Assembly (NCBI GenBank): GCA_964490725.1
Contig: CAZBDU010000033.1
Span: 1-52,220, forward strand
DNA from: CAZBDU01 sp964490725
GTDB lineage: Bacteria; Spirochaetota; Spirochaetia; SZUA-6; DRHE01
DNA: 52,220 nt
Direction: 5' to 3'
Below, piece after piece: positions 7,217 through 14,867 of this stretch. The translations under genes and the position numbers were made by a program. Each line of letters opens with the position of its first letter. Positions within the stretch are counted from its first letter, which is position 1. The notes beneath the pieces are model-generated. The model made no database searches. It had not been told where the DNA came from and saw only the letters and a list, made by a program, of their open reading frames with translations.

Positions 7217-7564
7217 ATGGCCAGGACCAGGACCAAGACCAGAAAAGACGCGCGACGCTTCGTCACCATGGTGGCGGAGCACCACGGATGGAAGCTCAAC
7301 CCGGATGCCCGCTTCCTGGAGGACCTGATCGAAGGCCTCAGGGACAACTACAACCGCTATGGCTATTTCCTCTGCCCCTGCCGCGAAAGCTGGGAGGACC
7401 GCAGCCGGGACGAAGACGTGATCTGCCCCTGCCGGTACTGCGTCCCGGACCAGAGGGAGTACGGCCACTGCTACTGCGCTCTGTACCTCACCGAGGAGTT
7501 CCACCGCTCCGGAAGGACCCCCGGGCCCATCCCCGAGCGCCGCCCCCCGGAGCTCATTCCCTGA
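7217..7564 (+). CDS. Ferredoxin:thioredoxin reductase catalytic subunit
   Basis: A 115-residue protein with the seven-cysteine pattern of the FTR catalytic chain: C53 and C55 (LCPCRE), C70, C72 and C75 (ICPCRYC), C85 and C87 (HCYC). In this family these bind a 4Fe-4S cluster beside a redox-active disulfide and pass electrons from ferredoxin to a thioredoxin-fold partner. No separate FTR variable subunit is nearby, as in many anaerobes. Coupled to the glutaredoxin-like gene, it suggests ferredoxin-driven disulfide reduction rather than an NADPH route. Confidence 0.92.
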   Translation: MARTRTKTRKDARRFVTMVAEHHGWKLNPDARFLEDLIEGLRDNYNRYGYFLCPCRESWEDRSRDEDVICPCRYCVPDQREYGHCYCALYLTEEFHRSGRTPGPIPERRPPELIP

Positions 7565-7658
7565 AAACCCCCGAAAACCCAAACGCCGCCGGAAGCTGAG
7601 AGAGCGCCCGCCCGCGCGGGGGCTGCCGGCTCCGCTTCCCGGCGCCCCATCCGCCGGC

Positions 7659-7687
7659 TTGCCAATGCCGCCAAATAGCAGTACAGT
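7659..7687 (+). promoter_or_regulatory. Promoter of the leader ORF-corA-eamA unit
   Basis: TTGCCA (7659-7664), a 17-base spacer and TACAGT (7682-7687). The start of transcription would be near 7694, about 25 bases before the leader ORF ATG. Confidence 0.55.
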
Positions 7688-7718
7688 ACTAACGTAAACC
7701 CGACACGAGGAGGTATTC

Positions 7719-7814
7719 ATGGGCGATTGCGACGACGGCAGTCCTCAGCACCATTACGTCCGCAGTCTGAACATGCTTTCTCCGTCGGGTGGACGGACCC
7801 GCCCCGCCTTCTAA
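7719..7814 (+). CDS. 31-codon leader ORF upstream of corA
   Basis: ATG at 7719 has an excellent GAGGAGG five bases upstream and ends in TAA at 7812-7814, 60 bases before corA. The peptide begins MGDCDDGSP, an acidic stretch ending in proline, and ends with a Pro/Gly/Arg-rich tail. No similarity to a known protein is recognised. The strength of its ribosome site, its place directly after the promoter and the hairpins between it and corA suggest a cis-acting leader peptide. Known precedents are the mgtL and corL leaders of enterobacterial Mg transporter genes; homology to those is not claimed. Confidence 0.55.
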   Translation: MGDCDDGSPQHHYVRSLNMLSPSGGRTRPAF

Positions 7815-7854
7815 AGGGTACCAGGCGGCTCCTCCGCCGTTCCTCCGGCCGGAG
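7786..7854 (+). promoter_or_regulatory. Serial hairpins between the leader ORF and corA
   Basis: Three short perfect inverted repeats: CGGGT/ACCCG (7786-7801, overlapping the end of the leader ORF), GGCGG/CCGCC (7824-7838) and the palindrome CTCCGGCCGGAG (7843-7854). No T-run follows, so they are not intrinsic terminators. A ribosome stalled or terminating on the leader would change which can form. Confidence 0.45.
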
Positions 7855-7874
7855 AAGCAACGAGGAGGAGCACA

Positions 7875-8813
7875 ATGATCAAGATCTGGAAGCAGAAGGA
7901 AGCCGGAAACGGCATCGTCCACAGCGCCATCCTGGAGCGCAACTGCTGGCTCCAGGTGGTGAACCCCACGCCCCTGGAGATCGAGAGCCTGCAGCGGGAG
8001 TACCGGATAGCTCCCGACGTGATCAACGACATCCTGGACGTGGACGAGCGCTCCCGGTACGAGCGGGAGGACGATCAGTTTCTGATCATCTTCCGGGCGC
8101 CCCTGCACCTGCCCGGTGAGGAGGTCCCCTACCAGACCATCCCCCTGGGAATCATCCTCATGCCCGGAGTGACCATCACCATCAGCCTCAAAGAGCTGGA
8201 CTTCCTCTCCGAGTTCACGGAGAACCGCGTGCGCGGACTGGCGCTGGAAGACCAGAACGCCTTCGTGCTGCACCTGTTCCAGCGGGCCGCCACGCGCTAC
8301 CTCCGCTACCTGAAGGAGATCAACCGCCAGAGCACGGGAGTGGAGCGCGATTTACAGAAGTCCATCAAGAACAACGAGCTGGTCCACCTCCTGCGCCTGG
8401 AGAAGTCCCTGGTCTTCTTCACCACCAGCCTCAAGTCCAACGAGCTGCTCTTCGACAAGCTCCTCAAGACCCGCTTCAAGAACCTCACGGAGAAACAGGA
8501 AGACCTCCTGGACGACGTGCTCACCGAGAGCAAGCAGGCAGTGGAGACGGCCAACATCTATAGCAACATCCTCAGCGGCATGATGGACGCCTTTGCTTCG
8601 GTGATCTCCAACAACCTCAACACCGTCCTCAAGAGGCTCACGGTGATCTCCATCGTGCTCATGATCCCGACCCTGTACGCCAGCCTCTACGGCATGAACG
8701 TTCCCCTGCCCCTCCAGCACACGCCCTGGGCATTCCCGGGGATCGTGGCGGTGTCGCTGCTGTCCTCGATCCTGGGAGGGCTGTTCATCAGCCGCAACCG
8801 TTCGTTCCGCTAG
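7875..8813 (+). CDS. corA: CorA-family magnesium transport protein
   Basis: A 312-residue CorA/MIT family channel that imports Mg2+ as a membrane pentamer. A long cytoplasmic N-terminal domain with coiled helices (about residues 130-245) is followed by two C-terminal membrane segments (about 250-271 and 285-305). The signature YGMN loop is at residues 272-275, ending the first membrane helix, and the basic RNRSFR tail is typical. The start is fixed by GAGGAGGAG eight bases before ATG 7875. The eamA gene begins one base after the stop, so the two are co-transcribed. Confidence 0.93.
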   Translation: MIKIWKQKEAGNGIVHSAILERNCWLQVVNPTPLEIESLQREYRIAPDVINDILDVDERSRYEREDDQFLIIFRAPLHLPGEEVPYQTIPLGIILMPGVTITISLKELDFLSEFTENRVRGLALEDQNAFVLHLFQRAATRYLRYLKEINRQSTGVERDLQKSIKNNELVHLLRLEKSLVFFTTSLKSNELLFDKLLKTRFKNLTEKQEDLLDDVLTESKQAVETANIYSNILSGMMDAFASVISNNLNTVLKRLTVISIVLMIPTLYASLYGMNVPLPLQHTPWAFPGIVAVSLLSSILGGLFISRNRSFR

Positions 8814-8814
8814 C

Positions 8815-9735
8815 ATGCCGGAACGCTCCACATCCTCCAGCGCCTTGCGAGGCGAGCTGGCGATGCTCATCTCGGTGCTCACCTACACGGTGATGCAGTC
8901 CCTGGCCCGCTACCTGGGCCCGGCGGCGAGCTCCTGGACCAAGACCTTCTACCGCTGCCTGTTCAGCGTGGCCTTCATCCTGGCCTGGATGGCGATCTCC
9001 AGAGAGCGCATTCGTTTCCGCAACACACGGTTGCTCCTGCTGCGGGGGATCACCGGGGCGGTGGCGATCACCTTCTACTTCTGGACGATCGACCTGATCG
9101 ACCTCCTGCACGGAACCCTCTACATCTACGTGCATCCGGTGTTCGCAATCCTCTTCGCGGTGCTGCTGTACCGGGAGCGCTTCCACTGGTGGATGATCCC
9201 GCCCCTGGCCGGCGCGCTGGCCGGGCTGTACCTGATCGTCAACCCCACCGGGGAGGGCGTGGGCGCCGCCGATCTGGTGGGGATCATCTCGGCGGTGAGC
9301 GCCGGCGTGGCCCGCGCCACCGTCCGGGAGCTGCGCAAGAGCGACTCCCCCGCCAACGTCGTCCTGGTGTTCATGCTGGTGAGCCTGGCCTTCGCGGCGG
9401 TTGGGGTGGCCCTGATCCCGGGGCAGCGCTGGGGAGTTCAGCCCACCGGGCAGCTGAGCGCAGGCGGCGGCTGGCTGGTGCTCCTGGGGATCGGCCTGTT
9501 CTCCACGGTGTCCAACATCCTGATGACCGCCGCCTTCCGGCGTCTTACCACCGCGGTGGGTTCGATCCTGGCGCTGCTGATCGTTCCGCTGACCGCGGCG
9601 GTGGCGGTGCTCTACTTCCACGAACCCCTCACGGCTCAGAAGGTGGCCGGAGGAGTGCTGATCCTGGCCTCTGCCGCCTTCATCTCGGCCATGAGCGCGC
9701 AGGCCGGCCCCGTCTCCACGGAGCCCGCGCTCTGA
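8815..9735 (+). CDS. EamA/DMT-family transporter
   Basis: A 306-residue inner-membrane protein with ten predicted helices arranged as two EamA repeats. The first repeat runs from about residue 13 to 140 and ends LLYRERFHWWMIPPLAGALAGLYLI; the second, about 155-292, ends LYFHEPLTAQKVAGGVLILAS. The glutamate-containing RER and HEP motifs at the end of each repeat are typical of the drug/metabolite transporter family. The substrate cannot be deduced. It is immediately downstream of corA, with no intergenic space for its own promoter. Confidence 0.9.
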   Translation: MPERSTSSSALRGELAMLISVLTYTVMQSLARYLGPAASSWTKTFYRCLFSVAFILAWMAISRERIRFRNTRLLLLRGITGAVAITFYFWTIDLIDLLHGTLYIYVHPVFAILFAVLLYRERFHWWMIPPLAGALAGLYLIVNPTGEGVGAADLVGIISAVSAGVARATVRELRKSDSPANVVLVFMLVSLAFAAVGVALIPGQRWGVQPTGQLSAGGGWLVLLGIGLFSTVSNILMTAAFRRLTTAVGSILALLIVPLTAAVAVLYFHEPLTAQKVAGGVLILASAAFISAMSAQAGPVSTEPAL

Positions 9736-9770
9736 AAGCAGCCGCGGGCGGCACCGCCGCAGGGCGCCCC

Positions 9771-9845
9771 CGGCCCCGCCGGCCAGGCCTTCAGCACAGC
9801 CGGCCAGGCCCCCGGCCCCGCCAGCCAGGCCTTCAGCGCAGCCAG
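9771..9845. repeat. 42-bp direct repeat covering the esterase stop codon
   Basis: CGGCCCCGCC begins at 9771 and again at 9813, and the following GCCAGGCCTTCAGC-type sequence is repeated with few differences for about 33 bases of the second unit. The second unit contains the TGA of the minus-strand esterase gene (9833-9835), so the repeat looks like a duplication of the gene's 3' end into the convergent intergenic gap. Confidence 0.7.
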
Positions 9846-11086
9846 CGCTCCAGCCACTGAAAGGCTTCCTCCTGCATGGAGCGATCGAACTGGTGGGGTC
9901 CGGGGTACAGGGAGAAGCGGAACGCCTCCGGGGCGCCCGCCTTGCGGTACACCGACTCCAGCAGCCCGGCGGCCCTCTGCACCTCCTCCAGCGTGAACAG
10001 CGGATCCTCCCGGGTAGCCAGCACCAGGGCGGGAAGCGGCGCCCTGAGGCCCAGCAGCTCCGCATACTCCATCAGCCGCGGCAGCCCCGGCACGTACAGC
10101 ATCCAGCTGTGGGTGAAGCTGACCCGGAAGAGGAAGTCCGCCCAGGTGCTCATGTAGCCCGCGGTGACCGAGCAGCGCACCCGGTCGTCCAGCCCGGCCA
10201 GGGCGTTGGTCCGCATTCCCCCGCCGGAGAGCCCGCAGCAGCCGATCCTTCCGGCCTCCACATCCGGGCGCGCGCAGAGCACCTCCAGGGCCGCGGCGTC
10301 CTCGGCCAGGCATACCCCGGCCCAGCTCAGCCCCGCGCAGAACAGGCTCTTGGCCACCACCTCCTCGTGGCGGGCTCCGAAGGCGTCGTAGGCGTGAATC
10401 CGCGCCGCCGGCTCTTCCGCGGGGACCTCGTACTCCGTGCTGGCCGTCTCGCTGCGCACCGTCTCGGGGGTCAGCTCGCTCACCTCCAGGGGAGCGCTCA
10501 TCAGCCGCTCCACCGCGTAGCCCGGAAGGTCGGCCGCCATGATCCGGCGGCTGCCGAAGGGGAAGACGTCGTGCACCAGCACGGTAAAGCCGCAGCGGGC
10601 CAGCTCGTCCGCCCAGGCGGTCCCGCCGTAGTACAGGCGCCGGTGCTCCTCCAGCGAGGGGTGGGTCCCGGCCGCGCGGGTGACCTTGCGCAGCCCGAAG
10701 TACTTCATCCCGCCGTGATCGTGGAGCGCCAGCACGGCCGGGAGCCTGCCCCGAGCCCCGGCCGGTTTGAGGAGCACCGCGCGGGTCGGCGGGCCGCCGG
10801 CAAGCTGCCAGGAGAGCTCCTCCACCTGCAGGCCGTCCCGGACCGCGCTCCTCAGCGTGCGGGCAGGCGGTGCGGCGGCGGCCGGCGCCCGTCCCGCCCG
10901 GGCGAGGCTCCCGGGCCCCGAGTCCCCGGGGGCCAGCAGCAGCTCTCTCACCGCCGGACGGGCCGCTTCGCGCCACCGCTCCGCGCTGTCCCAGCGGGGG
11001 TGCAGGAAGGACAGCTCCCGCTCCCAGCTCTCACAGGTCTCCCGCGCCCACCCGCCGTAGGCGCCCAGCATGCTTGCAGTGTTCAT
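9833..11086 (-). CDS. Alpha/beta hydrolase, acetyl-xylan-esterase/dienelactone-hydrolase-like
   Basis: A 417-residue hydrolase. Features: VLALHDHGGMKYFGLRK near residue 130 (oxyanion region), the nucleophile elbow GLSGGGM near residue 270 (Ser), VLATREDPLFT carrying the acid and LYPGPHQFD with the catalytic His close to the C-terminus. The order Ser-Asp-His and the length fit large esterases related to acetyl xylan esterase and to proteins annotated as dienelactone hydrolase. No signal peptide is seen, so it is cytoplasmic. ATG 11086 is chosen for the GGGAGGAGG before it; the frame stays open upstream but with no conserved content. Transcribed divergently from the isomerase-like gene. Confidence 0.8.
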   Translation of the reverse strand: MNTASMLGAYGGWARETCESWERELSFLHPRWDSAERWREAARPAVRELLLAPGDSGPGSLARAGRAPAAAAPPARTLRSAVRDGLQVEELSWQLAGGPPTRAVLLKPAGARGRLPAVLALHDHGGMKYFGLRKVTRAAGTHPSLEEHRRLYYGGTAWADELARCGFTVLVHDVFPFGSRRIMAADLPGYAVERLMSAPLEVSELTPETVRSETASTEYEVPAEEPAARIHAYDAFGARHEEVVAKSLFCAGLSWAGVCLAEDAAALEVLCARPDVEAGRIGCCGLSGGGMRTNALAGLDDRVRCSVTAGYMSTWADFLFRVSFTHSWMLYVPGLPRLMEYAELLGLRAPLPALVLATREDPLFTLEEVQRAAGLLESVYRKAGAPEAFRFSLYPGPHQFDRSMQEEAFQWLERWLR

Positions 11087-11341
11087 GGCGACCTCCTCCC
11101 TCTGGCTACATGGAGGCCCTGCGCGGCGGCGCATGCAGGTGGAATGCGGCATGGCTTCTCCTGTAGCGCGTGGCTGCCGGCCGCGGAGACGGCAAGCCCC
11201 CGGGAGCGCAGGCAGCGTAGGGACAGTATAGCGTCTTCCGGTCGGCGCCTCACCCTCGGGGCGGTCTCCTGCGGCGGGGCCGGCGGCCGTCCGGGAGGAA
11301 ACGCAGAAGCGCGTGCGCCCGGCTCCGTGGGCGATCTCGTT

Positions 11342-11370
11342 TTGACGGACGCCCGTCCCAGGGTGATAAT
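11342..11370 (+). promoter_or_regulatory. Strong promoter of the hydroxypyruvate-isomerase-like gene, leaderless
   Basis: TTGACG (11342-11347), a 17-base spacer and GATAAT (11365-11370). The ATG at 11378 follows after seven bases, so transcription should start at or next to the start codon. No Shine-Dalgarno is present. Confidence 0.65.
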
Positions 11371-11377
11371 CGTCCTC

Positions 11378-12172
11378 ATGGAACCGGCAATCTGCTTCGA
11401 AATGCTCTTCCCCGGCCTGGCGCCGGAGGAGAAGGTAGACCGGGTCGCCGCAGCGGGGTTCGAAGCCGTGGAGTTCTGGGGGTGGCGGGACAAGAACCTG
11501 CCGGCCCTGCGGGAGGCCTGCGCCCGCTCCGGTGTGCGGGTTCTCAACTTCAGCGGACATCGCCGGGGCAGCCTCATCGCCTCCGCCACGCACCAGCTCC
11601 TGCTGGCCGACCTGGCCGAGGCGGCCGCCGCCGCGGGGGCGCTCGGCTGCTCCTACCTGATGCTGCTGTCGAACGAGCTCGGCGAAGGTGGGCGGGTCAT
11701 GAACAGCCACCCGGAGATCCCGGCGGAGGAGAAACGGCGCAACCTCCGCTCGGGCCTGGAGCGGGCGCTGGAGGCTGCCCCGGCGAAGGTGACCCTTCTT
11801 CTGGAGCCGCTGAACACGCGCATCGATCACGAGGGCAACTACCTCTCCGACACCGCCATGGCGGCTTCCCTAGTGCGCGAGATAGGCCATCCGCGCCTGA
11901 AGGTGCTCTGCGACCTCTACCACATGGGGGTCATGGGGGAAGACCTGGCGGCCACCATCGAGCGCCACATGGACGCCATCGGCTACTTCCACGTGGCGGA
12001 CTTCCCGGGCCGCCACGAGCCGGGCACAGGCTCCGGCGGCTGGGCGAAGCTGCTGCGCCGCATCGCCGCCGCCGGGTACCAGGGCGTGGTGGGATTCGAG
12101 TACGCGCCGGCGGCCGATTCCGCGGAGTCACTGCGCCGGATCCGCCGGCTGTGGGAGGAGGCCGTGGGGTAG
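11378..12172 (+). CDS. Hydroxypyruvate-isomerase-like TIM-barrel sugar isomerase/epimerase
   Basis: A 264-residue protein of the AP-endonuclease-2-like TIM-barrel family, which includes hydroxypyruvate isomerase and ketose 3-epimerases. It starts with CFEMLFPGLAPEEKV and FEAVEFWGW. The metal-binding residues expected of the family are visible in TLLLEPLN (Glu), VLCDLYHM (Asp and His), YFHVADFPGRHEPG (His and Asp, Arg) and VVGFEY (Glu). Hydroxypyruvate isomerase is favoured by the RHEPGTG motif and the short length, but a sugar epimerase is possible. The start is set by the promoter spacing rather than by a ribosome site. Confidence 0.8.
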   Translation: MEPAICFEMLFPGLAPEEKVDRVAAAGFEAVEFWGWRDKNLPALREACARSGVRVLNFSGHRRGSLIASATHQLLLADLAEAAAAAGALGCSYLMLLSNELGEGGRVMNSHPEIPAEEKRRNLRSGLERALEAAPAKVTLLLEPLNTRIDHEGNYLSDTAMAASLVREIGHPRLKVLCDLYHMGVMGEDLAATIERHMDAIGYFHVADFPGRHEPGTGSGGWAKLLRRIAAAGYQGVVGFEYAPAADSAESLRRIRRLWEEAVG

Positions 12173-12205
12173 CCGCCGCGCCCTTCCGGGCGCGCGGCGG
12201 TGCGC

Positions 12206-12234
12206 TTCACTGGGGCCGCTGGATAGGCTATGCT
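12206..12234 (+). promoter_or_regulatory. Candidate leaderless promoter of the HD-domain gene
   Basis: TTCACT (12206-12211), a 17-base spacer and TATGCT (12229-12234). A GTG begins after six bases (12241) and the adjoining ATG after nine (12244). A GC-only inverted repeat (about 12174-12201) lies just upstream. Confidence 0.4.
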
Positions 12235-12243
12235 GGGCCGGTG

Positions 12244-12705
12244 ATGCCCGTTTCGGAGAAGATGCCCGTTCTGGAGAAGGCGATTCGCATCGCCGTGGAG
12301 GCCCACGAGGGTCAGGAGTCCAAGGACGGCCGCCCCTACGTGCTTCACCCACTGCGGCTGATGCTCGCAATGGACACCGAGCTGGAAATGGCCGCCGCGG
12401 TGCTCCACGACGTGGTGGAGGACACCGGCTGGACCCTGGAGCGCCTGGCCGCGGCGGGTCTCCCGCCGGAGCTGCTGGAGGCGGTGGACTGTCTCACCCA
12501 TCGCAGGGGCACCTCCTTCGCCGCCTACGTGCGCCGCGCGGCGGCCCACCCCATCGCCCGGCGGGTGAAGCTGGCGGACCTGGAGGACAACATGGACCTG
12601 CGCCGCCTGCCGCAGGTAGGCGCACGGGACCAGGTGCGGGTGAGACGCTACCACGACGCCTGGCGTCGGCTCCGGGAGCAGGCCTCCTCTCTCCCCCCGC
12701 CATGA
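12244..12705 (+). CDS. HD-domain phosphohydrolase, RelA/SpoT hydrolase-like
   Basis: A 153-residue protein equivalent to a stand-alone SpoT-type HD domain. It shows YVLHPLRLM (first His), VLHDVVEDT (the HD pair and the ED motif) and the distal Asp in VKLADLEDNMD. Such small proteins may hydrolyse (p)ppGpp or other nucleotides in the manner of Mesh1; no synthetase domain is present. The ATG at 12244 directly follows a GTG, and either could start. Its stop overlaps the next ATG (ATGA), so the downstream unknown gene is translationally coupled. Confidence 0.85.
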   Translation: MPVSEKMPVLEKAIRIAVEAHEGQESKDGRPYVLHPLRLMLAMDTELEMAAAVLHDVVEDTGWTLERLAAAGLPPELLEAVDCLTHRRGTSFAAYVRRAAAHPIARRVKLADLEDNMDLRRLPQVGARDQVRVRRYHDAWRRLREQASSLPPP

Positions 12706-13502
12706 AACGGGGCGACACTCCCCGGGACTGGCTGCCCCTGCACAGGGTCTCCAGGGTCTCCGGCGCCGAGCCCACCGGCGAAGCCTTTCGGACGGAATGG
12801 ATCGATTTCCGCCGCGGCATCAGGATGGGAAACCTGGAGCCTCAGGAGCGCATCACCCGCATCCTGAAGCACCACCTGGAGCGCCGCTACGCCGCGCCCT
12901 TCGTCATCGACCGCTGGGGACGCGGCGTGTACTGGCAGTGGATCTGCTGGGTGTCGCGGGCCAACCGGGCAGCCAAGCCGCTCTCCCACTCCGTTAACTT
13001 CGGCTGCGCCAAGCTGTTCATCTCGGTGGACCGGGAGCGCCGGATCTTCCAGTCCGGCCTCCAGGTGGAGCGGGGCCGCACGGAGGGCTCCTCCGGCTAT
13101 CCCGGCAACTCGCTGCGCCAGGATTGGGACTGGCACCGGCTCATGGCGGGGTGCAGGAAGGGCAGCCCGCTGGACGGGGAGCTGGGGCGGCTCCTGCTGG
13201 AGGAAGGCTTCGCCGCCGAGATCGGTGACTGGGAAGACAATACGATCCTGCGCAAGGACAACTTTACCTCCGCCGCACAGCTGCGGGCAGCTTCCCGCCG
13301 GATTGCCTCGGACAGATGGGGAGGCTTCCAGCTCTACTACCCGATGCCGGCGGAGGAGCTCCGCGCCTGCTCGGGCTACGAGCTGGTCCAGGCCGTCGTG
13401 GCCGCGTTCACCGAGGTGGTCCCCGCCATGAACCTGTGCATGCAGGTGCCCCTGCAGGAGCCCGGACCGGGTCGCGCCTCTCCGCGCTCGATCCTCCGAT
13501 GA
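12702..13502 (+). CDS. Unknown protein coupled to the HD hydrolase
   Basis: A 266-residue soluble protein that I do not recognise. It is rich in Trp and Arg (WQWICWVSRANR near residue 86), has VNFGCAKLFISVDRERRIFQSGLQVERG in a probable beta-sheet core and ends in a helix-rich region with MNLCMQVPLQEPG. There is no signal peptide or membrane segment. Translation overlap with the HD hydrolase implies a shared role, perhaps as a binding partner. A C-terminal proline- and arginine-rich tail may be disordered. Coding is supported by coupling and normal codon usage, not by a known family. Confidence 0.6.
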   Translation: MKRGDTPRDWLPLHRVSRVSGAEPTGEAFRTEWIDFRRGIRMGNLEPQERITRILKHHLERRYAAPFVIDRWGRGVYWQWICWVSRANRAAKPLSHSVNFGCAKLFISVDRERRIFQSGLQVERGRTEGSSGYPGNSLRQDWDWHRLMAGCRKGSPLDGELGRLLLEEGFAAEIGDWEDNTILRKDNFTSAAQLRAASRRIASDRWGGFQLYYPMPAEELRACSGYELVQAVVAAFTEVVPAMNLCMQVPLQEPGPGRASPRSILR

Positions 13503-13671
13503 GCCGGCCTTCCGCCGGACGCCCACCGCCAGGCTGACAGCACCGTCAGGGGCATGAGCCGGAAGCCCGCCCTTGGGCCACCTCCACAGCCCTTCCGGGC
13601 TAACTCGGCGCCCCCGCGGGCCTACGCGGCCCCGCCGCGGCTGGCGCGCCCGCCGGACGGTGCATTAGACA

Positions 13672-13688
13672 ATATGAAGTGCCCCCTG
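13672..13688 (+). repeat. Left inverted repeat of the IS110-type element
   Basis: ATATGAAGTGCCCCCTG. It matches the complement of 15155-15172 except for one substitution and one extra C. It lies 82 bases before the transposase ATG. Confidence 0.75.
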
Positions 13689-13769
13689 GGGTTGCTGATC
13701 CGTGGATCGACCGTATCATGAGATTGGCGTCTCGATGCGGCCGCCACAAACAACACGCAGGGGGCAGAT

Positions 13770-14864
13770 ATGGACAGTGTAGTGTATGTCGGGATGGACG
13801 TCGACAAGGAAAAGATCGTGCTTGCAGTCCTGAACGGAGTAGACACGGAGGTCGCGGAGGAATTGGTGATTCGAAATGAAGCATCGGCTGTACGGAGGTA
13901 TTTCTCCAGGTTGAAGGGACGCGGTGAGGTCATCGCGTGCTACGAGGCGGGGAGCTTCGGGTTTGGACTGTACCGCCAGCTGGCGGAGATGGAGGTTGCC
14001 TGCCTGGTGGTGGCCCCTGGTCTAATCCCGCACCGGCCCTCGGACCGAGTGAAGACCGATCGGCGAGATGCACGGACGTTAGTCCGAGCACTGCGCAACG
14101 GAGATCTCACCGGTGTGTATGTTCCGACCAAGAAGGACGAGAGTGTGAGGGACTATCTCCGGATGTACGAGGACGCCAAGAGCGATCTGAAGAAGGTCAA
14201 GCAGCGGGTGCTGCATTTCCTTCTGAGAAGGAGGCTGCGATACGAAGGAGGCAACAACTGGACCGAGAAGCACTGGGCGTGGATTCGTTCCTTGGAACTG
14301 GAGCATCCCATCGACCAGGAGACCCTCTCAGAGTATCTGAGCCAGATCGCCGACCTGGAGGAGAGGTGCCGGCGGATAGTCTCTCGTATCGAAGAGGTCT
14401 CGAGGGAGGAACGGTATGAAAGTCGAGTAGCCACCCTTAAGGCATTCAAGGGAATCGAGACGCTCATCGCCTTGTCCCTTGTTGTCGAGATCGGTGACTT
14501 CAGACGGTTTGGTACTGCGCAGCAGTTCATGGCATTTCTGGGGCTGGTTCCCTCAGAACGCTCCAGCGGCAACAAGAGGCGACTCGGAGGCATCACGAAA
14601 GCGGGCAACTCCCATCTTCGTAGGCTGCTCATAGAAGCGGCCTGGCATTACCGGAGTTACCACGCGACCAGCTCCAGGCTGATGAAGCGTCGCATGGGGC
14701 TCGAAGCATCCTTGGTCAGCTATGCGAATCGGGCTGGGAGGAGGCTCAACAGCAAATATCTCCGGATGGTGTTCAAGGGAAAACGCACTCAGGTGGCGGC
14801 GACCGCAGTGGCACGTGAGTTCGCCGGGTTCATCTGGGGGGCCATGCTCGGCAAAGCGGCATAG
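13770..14864 (+). CDS. IS110-family transposase (DEDD recombinase)
   Basis: A 364-residue transposase. The N-terminal RuvC-like domain has the catalytic tetrad D10 (VGMDVDKEK), E59 (ACYEAGS), D97 and D100 (VKTDRRDART). The C-terminal Transposase_20 domain (about residues 218-290) contains FKGIETLIALSL, FMAFLGLVPSE and GGITKAGNSHLRRLL, and a serine used by the family as nucleophile is expected after it (SYANRAGRRL). The frame is intact and full length, so the element may be active. The ATG follows GGGGGCAGAT. IS110 enzymes are now known to be guided by a bridge RNA made from the element's own non-coding DNA. Confidence 0.96.
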   Translation: MDSVVYVGMDVDKEKIVLAVLNGVDTEVAEELVIRNEASAVRRYFSRLKGRGEVIACYEAGSFGFGLYRQLAEMEVACLVVAPGLIPHRPSDRVKTDRRDARTLVRALRNGDLTGVYVPTKKDESVRDYLRMYEDAKSDLKKVKQRVLHFLLRRRLRYEGGNNWTEKHWAWIRSLELEHPIDQETLSEYLSQIADLEERCRRIVSRIEEVSREERYESRVATLKAFKGIETLIALSLVVEIGDFRRFGTAQQFMAFLGLVPSERSSGNKRRLGGITKAGNSHLRRLLIEAAWHYRSYHATSSRLMKRRMGLEASLVSYANRAGRRLNSKYLRMVFKGKRTQVAATAVAREFAGFIWGAMLGKAA

Positions 14865-14867
14865 CAG

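Noticed and set aside
9893..11377. In-frame upstream extension of the isomerase-like gene by almost 500 codons
   Set aside because: The extension lies antisense to the esterase gene and lacks similarity; the family start and a promoter with exact spacing both support ATG 11378.
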